DNA of 64,000 nucleotides from Chitinophaga pinensis (GCA_945898275.1 CAMDHZ010000014.1:18665-82664), one strand, 5' to 3'. Shown: positions 46,729 to 56,596, counted from the first letter of the stretch. The notes: a model not told the origin generated them from the letters alone. Made by a program: numbers and translations.

Positions 46729-47178
46729 ATGCAATTAGAAACATCCATCAGGCAAACAAAATTTAAAAGTGTTCATCACAAGATGCTTTTGAATATTATT
46801 TACTCTGCTGGGGTAATTCAGGCAGAGCAGGCAAGGTTTTTTAAACATTATGATTTGTCGCCACAGCAATACAATGTACTGCGCATTTTGAGAGGCCAGC
46901 ATCCAAATCCTGCTTCGGTAGGGTTGTTGCAAGAACGAATGTTAGACCAAATGAGCAATGCTTCTAGGTTAGTTGAAAAACTAAAACAGAAAAATTTTCT
47001 TACAAGAAATGCTTGCGAAAACGATAGACGTCAAATGGATGTTTGTATAACCAAAGACGGTTTGAACCTATTAAATGAAATAGATGATAAGTTTGAAATC
47101 TTTGAAAAAAGGCTTGCTGTTTTAAGCGAGTCAGAAGCAAATACATTGAATCAACTTTTAGATAAATTAAATACATAA
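46729..47178 (+). CDS. MarR-family transcriptional regulator
   Basis: A 149-residue winged-helix dimeric repressor. Seen: the N-terminal helix, LSPQQYNVLRILRGQHPNP, recognition helix region ERMLDQMSNASRLVEKLKQKNF, the wing RNACENDRRQMDVCITKDG, and the C-terminal dimer helix. I chose MQLETSIRQ at 46729 because an upstream ATG at 46702 lies inside the palindromic operator. The yceI-like gene follows after 17 bases, so it is a likely target and operon partner. The ligand is unknown. Confidence 0.9.
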   Translation: MQLETSIRQTKFKSVHHKMLLNIIYSAGVIQAEQARFFKHYDLSPQQYNVLRILRGQHPNPASVGLLQERMLDQMSNASRLVEKLKQKNFLTRNACENDRRQMDVCITKDGLNLLNEIDDKFEIFEKRLAVLSESEANTLNQLLDKLNT

Positions 47179-47195
47179 ACATTAAAATTTTAAAC

Positions 47196-47810
47196 ATGAA
47201 AAAGTACATTTTAACATTAATGATTGCTGGTCTAGGATTAGCAATTAACGCAGCACCTCCAGTAAAAACTGCTGGTGAAACTTCTTACAGTGTTGATGCA
47301 AAAACATCTACATTCAAATGGCATGCAACCAAAGTTACAGGTGAGCATTACGGCGTTGCAACTTTTAGCACCGGAACTGTTCAAACTAATGGTAAAGCAT
47401 TGGTTGGAGGCGAAATCAACATTGACATGACAACTATTGATGCGACAGATTTAACTGGCGAGTACCATGATAAATTAGTTGGACATTTAAAGAGTGATGA
47501 TTTCTTCTCAGTTGCAAAGTTTAACACTGCCACTATTAAAGTAAAAACTGCTAAAGCAATGAAAGCTGATAAAGCAGGTAACAACTATACCATCACTGCA
47601 GATTTAACCATCAAAGGCATTACCAAAGAAGTTACTTTTCCTGCTATTGTTGTAGTAAATGACAAGCAAGTAATTGTTAATGCAAACTTTGATATTGACC
47701 GCACAAAGTATGACATCCGTTACGGTTCAAAAAGTTTCTTTGAAGGCATTGGAGACAAAGCCATCAGCGATTTATTTAACGTTAAAGTTCGCTTAGTAGC
47801 AACAAAGTAA
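47196..47810 (+). CDS. YceI-family periplasmic protein
   Basis: A 204-residue exported protein with signal peptide MKKYILTLMIAGLGLAINA and one YceI lipocalin-like domain: YSVDAKTSTFKWHATKVTG, GGEINIDMTTIDATDL, HLKSDDFFSVAKFNTAT, and the late IDRTKYDIRYGSKSFF. The fold binds isoprenoid or polyprenyl chains in known homologues. Regulation by the upstream MarR protein is probable from the 17-base gap. A strong terminator follows. Confidence 0.93.
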   Translation: MKKYILTLMIAGLGLAINAAPPVKTAGETSYSVDAKTSTFKWHATKVTGEHYGVATFSTGTVQTNGKALVGGEINIDMTTIDATDLTGEYHDKLVGHLKSDDFFSVAKFNTATIKVKTAKAMKADKAGNNYTITADLTIKGITKEVTFPAIVVVNDKQVIVNANFDIDRTKYDIRYGSKSFFEGIGDKAISDLFNVKVRLVATK

Positions 47811-47825
47811 AACCTGGTTTTTAAT

Positions 47826-47866
47826 AAAAAAAGAGGCTGTCTCATTTGAGGCAGCCTCTTTTTTTT
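47826..47866. terminator. Bidirectional terminator after yceI
   Basis: AAAAAAGAGGCTG (47827-47839) pairs with CAGCCTCTTTTTT (47852-47864), with a short inner CTC/GAG pairing and runs of A and T outside. It lies 15 bases after the stop and serves yceI; the convergent hutU gene ends 88 bases further on. Confidence 0.9.
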
Positions 47867-47953
47867 ATTAATAATCAACCCCTTCGGGATTGTTTTTCTG
47901 CAAGTTGCCAGAGGCTAAAAGCCAGCTGCCTTTTGGGCCGCCGAGGCGTAAAA

Positions 47954-49609
47954 CTACTTCAACCGCTCCTTAATATCTAGCCTATGTTTCCTTGCAGTAT
48001 CAATGGCAATATCATAGCCTGCATCTGCATGTCTGATAACACCCATGGCAGGGTCGTTGTGTAGCACGCGTTTCAACCTTCGGGCGGCATCTTCCGTTCC
48101 ATCTGCAACAATAACCATTCCGGCATGAATGCTATAACCCATTCCAACGCCGCCACCATGGTGCAAACTTACCCAACTTGCTCCACCTGCTGTATTGATT
48201 AAGGCATTTAAAATTGGCCAATCGGCAACTGCATCACTGCCATCTTTCATAGCTTCCGTTTCTCTGTTTGGAGAGGCAACAGAACCTGTATCTAAATGGT
48301 CTCTGCCTATTACAATAGGTCCTTTTACTTTTCCAGTTCTCACCAATTCATTAAACGCCAATGCTGCTTTTTCTCTATCGCCTTGTCCAATCCAACAAAT
48401 TCTGGCTGGCAATCCTTGAAAAGCGATGCGTTCTCTGGCCATATCCAACCACCTGTGTAAAGAAGTATTCTCTGGAAATAAATCTCTCATCACTTGGTCT
48501 GTCACAAAAATATCTTCTGGGTCACCACTTAATGCTACCCATCTAAATGGACCTTTACCTTCGCAAAACAAAGGTCTGATGTATGCAGGCACAAAGCCAG
48601 GAAAGTTAAAAGCATTTTCAACATGGCGTTGGTCTTTGGCTTGTCCCCTAAGGTTGTTGCCATAATCAAAAGTAATTGCGCCTCTACTTTGTAACTCAAG
48701 CATTAATTTAACATGGTGAGCCATGGTATCCAAACTTAAACGTACATATTTGTCTGGGTCGGTTTTGCGCATTCTATCGCTCACTTCTTCGGCAATGTCT
48801 TCTGGGTAATAGCCATTTAAAGGATCATGTGCGCTGGTTTGATCCGTAAGTAAATCTGGAGTAATGTTTCTTTCTATGAGGCGTTCCAATAAGTCAATTA
48901 CGTTGCAAACCACTCCAATTGAAAGTCGGCGACCTTCTGCTTTTGCTTCAAGTGCCATATCAATCGCCTGGTCAATGTCTCTACTCATTACGTCTAAATA
49001 GCGTGTTTCTAAACGCTTTTTGATTCGCCATTCAACCATTTCTGCGGCCAAGCAAACGCCATCGCACATAGTAACGGCCAAAGGTTGCGCACCTCCCATT
49101 CCGCCTAAGCCCGCAGTTACAGTTAAGGTTCCTTTTAAAGAGCCACCAAAATGTTGGCGAGCTGCTTCTGCAAAAGTTTCGTAGGTACCTTGCACAATTC
49201 CTTGAGAGCCAATATAAATCCAGCTTCCTGCGGTCATTTGGCCATACATCATCAAGCCTTTTTTGTCTAATTCATGGAAATGTTCCCAAGTTGCCCATTT
49301 AGGTACAAGCATAGAATTAGAAATAATTACCCTCGGCGCATCTTTATGAGTTGGCAAAATAGCTACAGGTTTTCCGCTTTGAACCAATAAAGTTTCATCC
49401 TCTTCTAAATCCTTTAATGCTTTTTCTATCAGCTCAAAACTTTCCCAGTTTCTGGCGGCTTTACCAATTCCACCATATACAATTAAATCCTCTGGACGTT
49501 CTGCAACATCTGGATCTAAATTATTATGTAACATCCGAAGCGCTGCTTCTTGAACCCAACCTTTGCAACTTAGTGTATTGCCCGTTTCTGCTTTTATTAC
49601 CCTGCTCAT
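47954..49609 (-). CDS. hutU: Urocanate hydratase
   Basis: A 551-residue NAD+-dependent enzyme of histidine breakdown, converting urocanate to imidazolone propionate. Seen: [20 protein letters not shown] and [10 protein letters not shown] at the start, then [19 protein letters not shown], the active-site region GVCLAAEMV, and [11 protein letters not shown] near the C-terminus. Complete and intact. The other hut genes (hutH, hutI, hutF/G) are not in this window. Confidence 0.95.
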   Translation of the reverse strand: MSRVIKAETGNTLSCKGWVQEAALRMLHNNLDPDVAERPEDLIVYGGIGKAARNWESFELIEKALKDLEEDETLLVQSGKPVAILPTHKDAPRVIISNSMLVPKWATWEHFHELDKKGLMMYGQMTAGSWIYIGSQGIVQGTYETFAEAARQHFGGSLKGTLTVTAGLGGMGGAQPLAVTMCDGVCLAAEMVEWRIKKRLETRYLDVMSRDIDQAIDMALEAKAEGRRLSIGVVCNVIDLLERLIERNITPDLLTDQTSAHDPLNGYYPEDIAEEVSDRMRKTDPDKYVRLSLDTMAHHVKLMLELQSRGAITFDYGNNLRGQAKDQRHVENAFNFPGFVPAYIRPLFCEGKGPFRWVALSGDPEDIFVTDQVMRDLFPENTSLHRWLDMARERIAFQGLPARICWIGQGDREKAALAFNELVRTGKVKGPIVIGRDHLDTGSVASPNRETEAMKDGSDAVADWPILNALINTAGGASWVSLHHGGGVGMGYSIHAGMVIVADGTEDAARRLKRVLHNDPAMGVIRHADAGYDIAIDTARKHRLDIKERLK

Positions 49610-49679
49610 AGAAAATATTTGTTGCGAAAATAATAGTAATTCAGATTATAATTTCGATTCTTGCGCCAAATAATAATTT

Positions 49680-50483
49680 ATGAAATTTGACTTGTCCTTC
49701 CAAAAGGTGAAAGCCTTATTTATAAATATCTGTTTTTTCATGAACTTACATGCAATTGCTCAATCAAAAGGTACACTTTATTTGAGTTGGGGATATAATA
49801 GGGAGGCGTATTCTAGAAGTACGCTGCACTTAAAAAATACAATTACTGATAATTATGATTTTAAAGTTCATAGGGTTTATGCCCATGACAAGAGTAATTT
49901 TGAGGCCATTGGACCTATAAATGCCTTAACTATTCCACAATATAACCTTCATATTGGGTATTGGTTCAAAAAAAAACCTAATACAGGTTTAGAGTTAAGT
50001 TGGGATCATTTAAAATATGTTGTTTCAGATAATCAAATTGTTAAAGTTACAGGTAATATAAAAGGAAGATACATCAATAAAGACACTTTGGTCGATCCAA
50101 ATTTTATGCATGTTCAACATACCAATGGAAATAATTATTTGATGTTCAACTATATGAAGCGTCTACCCTTATGGAGAAATAAGACTTTCGAATTATTTTG
50201 GCAAAATAAATTAGGCGCTGGCGTTTTATATTCTTTTACCATAAGTACCGTTTTAGGTAATTATGATCCTGGATATTTTAAGATTCAAGGATACGTTTTA
50301 GGGGTAAATTCTGGAATTCAACTTAACATTTTCAAGCACTTTTTTTTACAAACCGATGCGCAAGGAGCTTTTGCGCATTATATCAATTCAGATTTAGGTG
50401 CAGACCATGTGGGTAAACTAAACCATGTTTTCCTTTCTGGAGCAATGTCTTTGCAATTTGGCTTTAATGTGCCTATAAAATAA
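49680..50483 (+). CDS. Outer-membrane beta-barrel-like protein, unknown function
   Basis: A 267-residue exported protein. The signal region extends over about residues 10-28 (KALFINICFFMNLHAIAQ). The rest alternates aromatic-rich short strands (TLYLSWGYNREAYSRST, YNLHIGYWFKKKPNTGLELSW, FFLQTDAQGAFAHYI) and ends LQFGFNVPIK, consistent with a small barrel. No named family is recognised. It precedes the metal-uptake locus by about 45 bases on the same strand and could belong to it, but that is only positional. Confidence 0.65.
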   Translation: MKFDLSFQKVKALFINICFFMNLHAIAQSKGTLYLSWGYNREAYSRSTLHLKNTITDNYDFKVHRVYAHDKSNFEAIGPINALTIPQYNLHIGYWFKKKPNTGLELSWDHLKYVVSDNQIVKVTGNIKGRYINKDTLVDPNFMHVQHTNGNNYLMFNYMKRLPLWRNKTFELFWQNKLGAGVLYSFTISTVLGNYDPGYFKIQGYVLGVNSGIQLNIFKHFFLQTDAQGAFAHYINSDLGADHVGKLNHVFLSGAMSLQFGFNVPIK

Positions 50484-50528
50484 TAATATCACTTTGTTGG
50501 ATTCAGTTAATGACTTAAGTTCGCAATA

Positions 50529-50915
50529 CTGAAATCGTATAAATTCTATATTAGTGTATTATTAGTTTGGGTTATTTCCATAACCTTTCTGCCATTTAAT
50601 GCCTTTCATACCCATGAAACGAATGAACACTTTATTGTTAAAAATACTGATATAAATATTCATCATCATTGCGAAATTGATGAACTATTTTGTGAACCGG
50701 GTTTTGAACAAGCTTGTGAACACGGTTCACACATAAAAAGCGAACATCCTGATTGTTTTACTTGTGAGTTTCATTTTGTAAAACACTTTATTGGCTCGGT
50801 TCAACCCGAAACTTTTTACGCTTTTGTTAAACCAAACGTATATTGTTTAGCATTAACAACTCAAAGCAATGAGATAGCTATTTCCTGTAACACAAGAGGA
50901 CCGCCTTCTTTGTAG
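50529..50915 (+). CDS. Small His/Cys-rich exported protein of a metal-uptake locus (128 aa, non-ATG start)
   Basis: A clear reading frame ending at TAG 50913-50915. It has a hydrophobic leader (KSYKFYISVLLVWVISITFL), then HHHCEIDELFCEP, CEHGSHIK, DCFTCEFHF, and the C-terminus NTRGPPSL. No ATG, GTG or TTG opens the frame; the CTG at 50529 (or the ATA before it) is where a start would fit. The residues suggest zinc or copper binding in the periplasm. It lies 46 bases before the TonB receptor. It might be a start-loss pseudogene, but the rest of the frame looks well kept. Confidence 0.6.
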   Translation: MKSYKFYISVLLVWVISITFLPFNAFHTHETNEHFIVKNTDINIHHHCEIDELFCEPGFEQACEHGSHIKSEHPDCFTCEFHFVKHFIGSVQPETFYAFVKPNVYCLALTTQSNEIAISCNTRGPPSL

Positions 50916-50961
50916 TTCCACCCAATTTTAAGCATCTCTCATTTTTTAATTTATTCTACAA

Positions 50962-53289
50962 CTGGAAAAAGTAATTTTCAGATTGTCTTTTCTTTTTGTT
51001 TTCTATGTGGTAAATCTTACCCAAGTTTTGGGTCAAGACAAACTCTCTTTAAACATTCAAGTATTAGACAGTCTAACACATGAACCTTTGCAAGGGGCTA
51101 GTATTTCCATTGCAAAACATAGGCACTTGCACATTACTGATGGGCAGGGTAGGGCAGTTATAGACTCCTTGCCACAGGGTGACTATTGGGTGCACGTAAC
51201 CTATATTGGCTATCATCATCATGATGAAAAGGTTATGATGCCGCACAAAGGCCAATTGAAACTTTACTTATGTCCAGAGTACCACCACTTGCATGAAACC
51301 ACAATTTCTGCTGTAGATGTTAACGTAAATTTTGCCAAACGAAATAGTATCCTATTGAACGCAAACGAAATAAATAAACGACAAGACCAGAATATTGCCT
51401 CTATGTTGAAGGGCATTGGCGGAGTTACCATGTTAAATTCCGCTGGAAATGTTGCAAAGCCCGTAATTAGAGGAATGCATGGTATTAGGTTAACTACTGT
51501 GCAAGGAAATGCGCGCCTAGAAGGGCAGCAATGGGGAGAAGACCATGGCCCAGAAGTTGATCCGTTTGCGGTTTCACAAGCCGAAGTAATTAAGGGCGCA
51601 GCAGTAGTAGAATTTGGTCCTGAAGCCATTGGCGGAGTAATTCGGCTTTTGCCCAAAGAATGGCCTGATAGCAATGGCATAGGCGGTGACCTTTCTTTAC
51701 AAACACATTCTAATAATAGTCAGGGCGCAAGTAATTTATCGTTACAAGGAAGAAAAAACCTTAAAGAAGCTTGGTTTGCCTTGAGAGGTAATGCTAGCAT
51801 TAGAAAAGCCGGTGATAGCAGAGCTCCAGACTATGTGATTAGCAATACAGGGTTTGAGGAATATGCAGGAAAAATGGATGCGGCAATTGCATATAAGAAA
51901 GTGTTTGTAGAATTTACATTTAGCAATTTTCAAACGCGTCAAGGCATTTTCGCTGGTTCACATCTAGGAAATTTAAGCGATTTAAATGCTGCTTTAAAAT
52001 CGGATAGGCCAAAGATTATTCAAGATTTTACCTATCAAATTAAACGGCCCTATCAATGGGTAAACCATACTTTGTTTAATACCAAAGTGGTTTATGCAAT
52101 TAATAAACGAAGCAAGTATATTGTCAACTACACGCAGCAAGCCAATAGAAGAATGGAGTATGATGCAGATTTTGTTTACAACCCCGCTTTGAGAGATAGG
52201 CCTGCAATGGATTTGGAAATTCAAACCTTTCAAGTTGAGCAAGTTTTTGAGTCTAAGTTTAATCATCATTTATTTATTAAAGTCGGACTTAGTTCTCAAT
52301 CGCAAAATAATACAGTTGCTGGTTTGCAGTTTATCATTCCAGCGTTTAAATCTTTTAGTCAAGGGGGCTTTGCACTTATTAAACAAGAGCTTCCACATGG
52401 TTCAATTTCAATAGGATTGAGATATGACGCACGCTGGCTTGAAGTTCCAAGTTATAGGAGGTTTTCTACTACCTTATCGTACAATAGAAATTTTAAAGGG
52501 ACAACCTTTATTGGTAGTTGGCAGCATCAATTGCCTAAAGAGTTTTTATTACGGGTAAATATAAGTTCTGGTTTTAGGCCTCCAGCAGTAAATGAATTAT
52601 ATAGCTATGGTTTGCATTATGGAATAGCCAGTTTTGAAATAGGCAATGAAGCTTTAGGACCTGAACGAGCTTGGTTGGGTGATGTAAGTCTTAGAAAGCA
52701 AAAAGGAAATTGGCTTGCAGAGTTAAATCTGTTTGCACAATATTATGATGGATTCATATATAAAAGTCCACTTGCAAGTCCTGTTTTAACAATACGTGGC
52801 GCATTTCCTGCATTTGAATTCAAACAAAGTGATGGCTTGTTTGCAGGAGCTGAATTTAATATCGCCTATCAACCCATAAAAGGGTTGCAAAGCGGGTTTC
52901 AAGCAAGTTACCTATATGCCCAAAACTTGAGTAAAAATCAACCCTTTATTTTTATGCCCGCTAATCGTGCTACTTGGTCTGTTGGATATGCTGGCAAAGG
53001 TTGGAACGCTTTCGAAGAACCCTATATTACGTTAGAAGCGCAAGTGGTGGCACAACAAAAACGAGTACCCCTAAATGTTGATTTTGCAGCTCCTCCTGCT
53101 GCATATCAATTGTTCAATTTAACAGGAGGAACCAAATTTAATCTTTGGAAAAGCAATAAAAAACTATACCTCAATTTGGGGCTAAACAATCTATTCAATA
53201 AAACGTATAGAGATTACCTAAGCAGATATAGGTATTTTACGGATGACCCAGGATTGAATTTTATTATTCGAATCACATTTAAATTTTAA
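50962..53289 (+). CDS. TonB-dependent outer-membrane receptor, probably for a metal
   Basis: A 775-residue receptor. An N-terminal carboxypeptidase-like domain (about 25-105) is rich in His (KHRHLHI, YHHHDEK, EYHHLHE). The plug has SMLKGIGGVTMLN and PVIRGMHGIRLTTVQGN, and the barrel ends in an aromatic pattern (GLNFIIRITFKF). The His runs and neighbours suit zinc or copper, in the manner of ZnuD, but the ligand is inferred. The CTG at 50962 gives a signal peptide with a charged n-region (EKVIFRLSFLFVFYVV); the first TTG, at 50983, would lack charge. Confidence 0.88.
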   Translation: MEKVIFRLSFLFVFYVVNLTQVLGQDKLSLNIQVLDSLTHEPLQGASISIAKHRHLHITDGQGRAVIDSLPQGDYWVHVTYIGYHHHDEKVMMPHKGQLKLYLCPEYHHLHETTISAVDVNVNFAKRNSILLNANEINKRQDQNIASMLKGIGGVTMLNSAGNVAKPVIRGMHGIRLTTVQGNARLEGQQWGEDHGPEVDPFAVSQAEVIKGAAVVEFGPEAIGGVIRLLPKEWPDSNGIGGDLSLQTHSNNSQGASNLSLQGRKNLKEAWFALRGNASIRKAGDSRAPDYVISNTGFEEYAGKMDAAIAYKKVFVEFTFSNFQTRQGIFAGSHLGNLSDLNAALKSDRPKIIQDFTYQIKRPYQWVNHTLFNTKVVYAINKRSKYIVNYTQQANRRMEYDADFVYNPALRDRPAMDLEIQTFQVEQVFESKFNHHLFIKVGLSSQSQNNTVAGLQFIIPAFKSFSQGGFALIKQELPHGSISIGLRYDARWLEVPSYRRFSTTLSYNRNFKGTTFIGSWQHQLPKEFLLRVNISSGFRPPAVNELYSYGLHYGIASFEIGNEALGPERAWLGDVSLRKQKGNWLAELNLFAQYYDGFIYKSPLASPVLTIRGAFPAFEFKQSDGLFAGAEFNIAYQPIKGLQSGFQASYLYAQNLSKNQPFIFMPANRATWSVGYAGKGWNAFEEPYITLEAQVVAQQKRVPLNVDFAAPPAAYQLFNLTGGTKFNLWKSNKKLYLNLGLNNLFNKTYRDYLSRYRYFTDDPGLNFIIRITFKF

Positions 53290-53299
53290 AAAAACAAAC

Positions 53300-53857
53300 A
53301 TGAAAAAGTTCGCAATTCTTTTAGGATTAATTATTTTAGTTACAGTAAGCGCTTGTAAAAAGCACGATGACCATGATGACGATCATGACCACGAAAACGA
53401 ATTGATTACAAGTGTAAAACTTCATTTTATTGACTCAGTTACCAATGACACCTTTTCGTTTGCTTGGCGTCAACCTGCAGGGCCTGGAACTGCTATTTCA
53501 GTTGATACTATTGAGCTTATGCCAGGCAAATCCTACACTGGTTTAGTTGAATTTTGGGATGAAAGTAAAAGTCCGATTGAAAACATAACTGAAGAAATAA
53601 AAAGTGCTGCTAATGAACACCGTGTGGTTTATTCAAGCACCACAACTCGCATTCAAACTGCTATTACAGATGCGGATAGCAATGTTCCACCCATAGAACT
53701 TGGGTTAAAGTTTAATGCTATCACTAATGCTACAGGCTCTGAAACTGGCATATATCAAGTGGTTTTGAGACATTACACCTCCTCCTCACCAAAAACGGGC
53801 GGCTTGCAAAATGGCTCTTCAGATGCAGATGTAAGCTTTCCAATAGTTATTAAGTAG
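53300..53857 (+). CDS. His/Asp-rich lipoprotein of the metal-uptake locus
   Basis: A 185-residue lipoprotein with lipobox TVSAC (MKKFAILLGLIILVTVSACK). Right after the lipidated Cys comes KKHDDHDDDHDHENE, a flexible metal-binding tail. The remaining part is beta-rich with IELMPGKSYTGLVEFWDES and no named domain that I can identify with certainty. It begins 10 bases after the TonB receptor gene, so they share a transcript. A role in catching the metal at the outer membrane is a reasonable inference. Confidence 0.8.
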   Translation: MKKFAILLGLIILVTVSACKKHDDHDDDHDHENELITSVKLHFIDSVTNDTFSFAWRQPAGPGTAISVDTIELMPGKSYTGLVEFWDESKSPIENITEEIKSAANEHRVVYSSTTTRIQTAITDADSNVPPIELGLKFNAITNATGSETGIYQVVLRHYTSSSPKTGGLQNGSSDADVSFPIVIK

Positions 53858-53876
53858 GTATTAATTTTAAAAGTAC

Positions 53877-53910
53877 AAGCCCGCTGCATATAACATGTAT
53901 CGGGCTTTTT
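53877..53910 (+). terminator. Terminator of the metal-uptake locus
   Basis: AAGCCCG (53877-53883) pairs with CGGGCTT (53901-53907), followed by TTT. It is 20 bases after the lipoprotein stop codon. Confidence 0.8.
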
Positions 53911-54010
53911 CGGTTTGACCCAACCTTCAATCCGCGCCATTATCCCCTCATCAAATCATACTTGGGATTGCTAGGTTTTGGAATTACTTTTCCGTTCAAA
54001 TTTATCTGAG

Positions 54011-55936
54011 ATGTTAAAGAATTTTCTTTCAATTTTATTTGTTTGGGGTATGCTTGTTTCTTGCAACAACCAAAAAAACACCGACAATACAGCTGCGCCT
54101 TTAATTCCTATGCAGGATTTTTTCCGAAACCCAGAGAATGCCTATTTCACTTTATCGCCAGATGGGAAGAAAATTGCCTTTACTAAACCCGTTAACCAAA
54201 GAATGAATATTTTTTGTACGGTTATTGGTTCAAGCGATACCCTACAATTGACCAATTTTACCGATAGAGATGTTCAAGGATATTTTTGGAAAGGGGATAA
54301 AATTGTTTACATAAAAGACAATGGAGGTGATGAAAACTTTCATTTATATGTAATTGGTTCAAACGGTTTGAACCAAAAAGATTTGACTCCTTTTGAAAAA
54401 GTGAATGTACAAATCGTAGATGATTTGGAGGCTTATGAGAATAAACTTCTAATTGGCATGAACAAAGATAACCCTCAGTTATTTGATGTGTATTTATTGG
54501 ATTTGATAAGTGGTGAAATTACTTTAGAAGCTCGCAATCCAGGAGGGGTTTCTCAATGGATAACGGATCACAATGGAAGCTTGCGTGTGGCAGTTCAAAG
54601 TGATGGGGTTAACAGTGTGCTACTATATCGTGCCGATAAAAATAGCCCATTCAAGCAAGTTCTAAGAACAACTTTTAAAGAAGGAGTACAACCTTTGATA
54701 TTTACCTTTGATAATCAAAACTTATACGCATTGTCTAACCTAAAAAGAGATAAAATGGCTCTTGTTAAATTTGATATAGCAAATGGAAAGGAGCTGGAAG
54801 TTTTATTTGAGAATCCTGAAGTAGATATTGATAACATTGAATACTCAAGGTTGCGAAAAGTGTTAACAAGTGTTGAATATACCAATGCAAAATCTGAAAA
54901 GCATTTTTTTGACCCTATTCATGAAAATATTTATAGTGATTTGAAAGAAAAATTAGGAGTGCAAGATGAAATCATTTTAACTGGGCACAATCAAAAGGAA
55001 GACTTATTTTTAGTAAGAACCATTAGTGACAAAACCCTTGGAACAACCTATCTCTATAATGTAAATGATAAGTCATTTAAGAAAATTGCAGATCGTGCGC
55101 CTTGGTTACAAAGGGAAGACATGTGTGATATGAAACCGATTTCATACACTAGTTCAGATGGATTACTAATTAATGGCTACCTAACTATACCAAAAGGAGT
55201 AGAAGCGAAAAATTTACCTGTAATTATCAATCCTCATGGTGGCCCTTGGGCTAGGGATGAATGGGGATGGAATCCTGAAGTACAGTTTTTGGCAAATAGG
55301 GGTTATGCTGTTTTGCAGATTAATTTTAGAGGTTCAACAGGTTATGGAAGAAAGTTTTGGGAAGCAGGTTTTAAACAATGGGGAAAGAAAATGCAACAGG
55401 ATATAACAGATGCTGTAAATTATCTTACGAAGGAAGGTATTGCAGACCCTGAGCGCGTTGGCATTTATGGCGCAAGTTATGGTGGTTATGCAACTTTAGC
55501 TGGTATCACTTATACGCCAAATTTATATGCTTGTGCCGTAGATTATGTTGGGGTAAGTAATTTATTTACTTTTATGAAAACTGTGCCTCCTTATTGGCAA
55601 CCTTTTATGCAAATGATGTATGAAATGGTTGGTGATCCAGTAAAAGATTCGATTTTATTACATGAAGCTTCGCCTGTTTTTTATGTAGATAAAATAAGAA
55701 CACCCTTGTTTATTGCCCAAGGAGCTAATGATCCACGTGTGAATAAGGCAGAGAGCGATCAAATTGTTGAAGCACTTAAAAAACGTGGGGTTAAGGTAGA
55801 GTATATGGTAAAAGAAAACGAAGGCCATGGTTTTGGAAATGAAGAAAATCAATTCGATTTTTATAGTGCTATGGAAAAGTTCTTGGCCAAACACTTGGGA
55901 GGCCGAATTGCACCAATTGAAAAAACTACAGAATGA
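54011..55936 (+). CDS. S9 prolyl-oligopeptidase-family peptidase, lipoprotein
   Basis: A 641-residue serine peptidase. The N-terminus MLKNFLSILFVWGMLVSCNN has a lipobox (LVSC). A beta-propeller-like region (LSPDGKKIAF early) fills the first two thirds. The alpha/beta-hydrolase domain carries the oxyanion block INPHGGPWARDEW, the nucleophile S489 in GASYGGY, the Asp in ANDPRVN and the His in EGHGF. The chosen ATG (54011) places the signal at the start. Its stop overlaps the ABC ATPase start by 4 bases, tying it to the transporter. A perfect 23-bp palindrome lies inside it. Confidence 0.93.
   Translation: MLKNFLSILFVWGMLVSCNNQKNTDNTAAPLIPMQDFFRNPENAYFTLSPDGKKIAFTKPVNQRMNIFCTVIGSSDTLQLTNFTDRDVQGYFWKGDKIVYIKDNGGDENFHLYVIGSNGLNQKDLTPFEKVNVQIVDDLEAYENKLLIGMNKDNPQLFDVYLLDLISGEITLEARNPGGVSQWITDHNGSLRVAVQSDGVNSVLLYRADKNSPFKQVLRTTFKEGVQPLIFTFDNQNLYALSNLKRDKMALVKFDIANGKELEVLFENPEVDIDNIEYSRLRKVLTSVEYTNAKSEKHFFDPIHENIYSDLKEKLGVQDEIILTGHNQKEDLFLVRTISDKTLGTTYLYNVNDKSFKKIADRAPWLQREDMCDMKPISYTSSDGLLINGYLTIPKGVEAKNLPVIINPHGGPWARDEWGWNPEVQFLANRGYAVLQINFRGSTGYGRKFWEAGFKQWGKKMQQDITDAVNYLTKEGIADPERVGIYGASYGGYATLAGITYTPNLYACAVDYVGVSNLFTFMKTVPPYWQPFMQMMYEMVGDPVKDSILLHEASPVFYVDKIRTPLFIAQGANDPRVNKAESDQIVEALKKRGVKVEYMVKENEGHGFGNEENQFDFYSAMEKFLAKHLGGRIAPIEKTTE
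54354..54376. repeat. 23-bp perfect palindrome built from two GGTTCAAAC half-elements
   Basis: TTGGTTCAAAC (54354-54364), one central G, then GTTTGAACCAA (54366-54376), inside the S9 peptidase gene. It combines the dispersed element with its own reverse complement. Confidence 0.8.
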
Positions 55937-56595
55937 TTTTATTAAAAGATATTCATAAAAGCTATATCACGGGTGAATCAAAAATGCATGTGCTTAAAGG
56001 CATTAATGCAGAAATTGAAGCCGGTGAGATGGTTTCTATAATGGGCTCTAGTGGAAGTGGAAAATCTACCTTACTTAATATCTTAGGAATCTTAGATAGT
56101 TATGACCAAGGCGAATACAAACTTGCAGGCGAAACAATAAAAAGTTTAAATGAAACCCATGCGGCAAAATTGAGAAATCAATTAATTGGCTTTGTATTCC
56201 AAAGCTTCAATCTAATCTCTTTTAAAAATGCTATGGAAAATGTAGCTCTTCCGCTTTATTACCAGAATGTAAGTAGAAAGAATCGCAATTTAATTGCCAT
56301 GGAGTATCTAGAAAAAGTTGGCTTGAAAGATTGGGCAACCCACATGCCAAACCAATTGAGTGGTGGGCAAAAACAACGAGTGGCCATAGCAAGAGCACTT
56401 ATTACCAGACCTCGAATTATTTTGGCAGACGAGCCAACAGGCGCTTTGGATTCTCAAACTAGTTATGAGGTAATGGGTTTACTTAAAGACATAAACCAAC
56501 AAGGAATTACAGTAGTAATTGTTACACATGAACACGATATCGCTGAGATGACCCAACGAACCATTCGCTTAAAAGATGGCTTAATTATAGATTAG
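55933..56595 (+). CDS. ABC transporter ATP-binding protein (MacB/LolD type)
   Basis: A 220-residue ATPase of the MacB/LolD/FtsE class. Walker A is GSSGSGKST near residues 37-45, the Q-loop is VFQSFNLIS, the signature is [15 protein letters not shown], Walker B is [13 protein letters not shown] and the switch His is in VTHEHD. Its ATG overlaps the S9 peptidase stop; the first permease follows after 1 base. It drives the two following FtsX-type permeases rather than a membrane pore of its own. Confidence 0.95.
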   Translation: MILLKDIHKSYITGESKMHVLKGINAEIEAGEMVSIMGSSGSGKSTLLNILGILDSYDQGEYKLAGETIKSLNETHAAKLRNQLIGFVFQSFNLISFKNAMENVALPLYYQNVSRKNRNLIAMEYLEKVGLKDWATHMPNQLSGGQKQRVAIARALITRPRIILADEPTGALDSQTSYEVMGLLKDINQQGITVVIVTHEHDIAEMTQRTIRLKDGLIID

Positions 56596-56596
56596 C

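Noticed and set aside
47873..47953. Possible REP-like or CRISPR-like unit near 47876 (CCCCTTCGGGA hairpin)
   Set aside because: Single imperfect short hairpin after a terminator; no second copy or array seen in the window.
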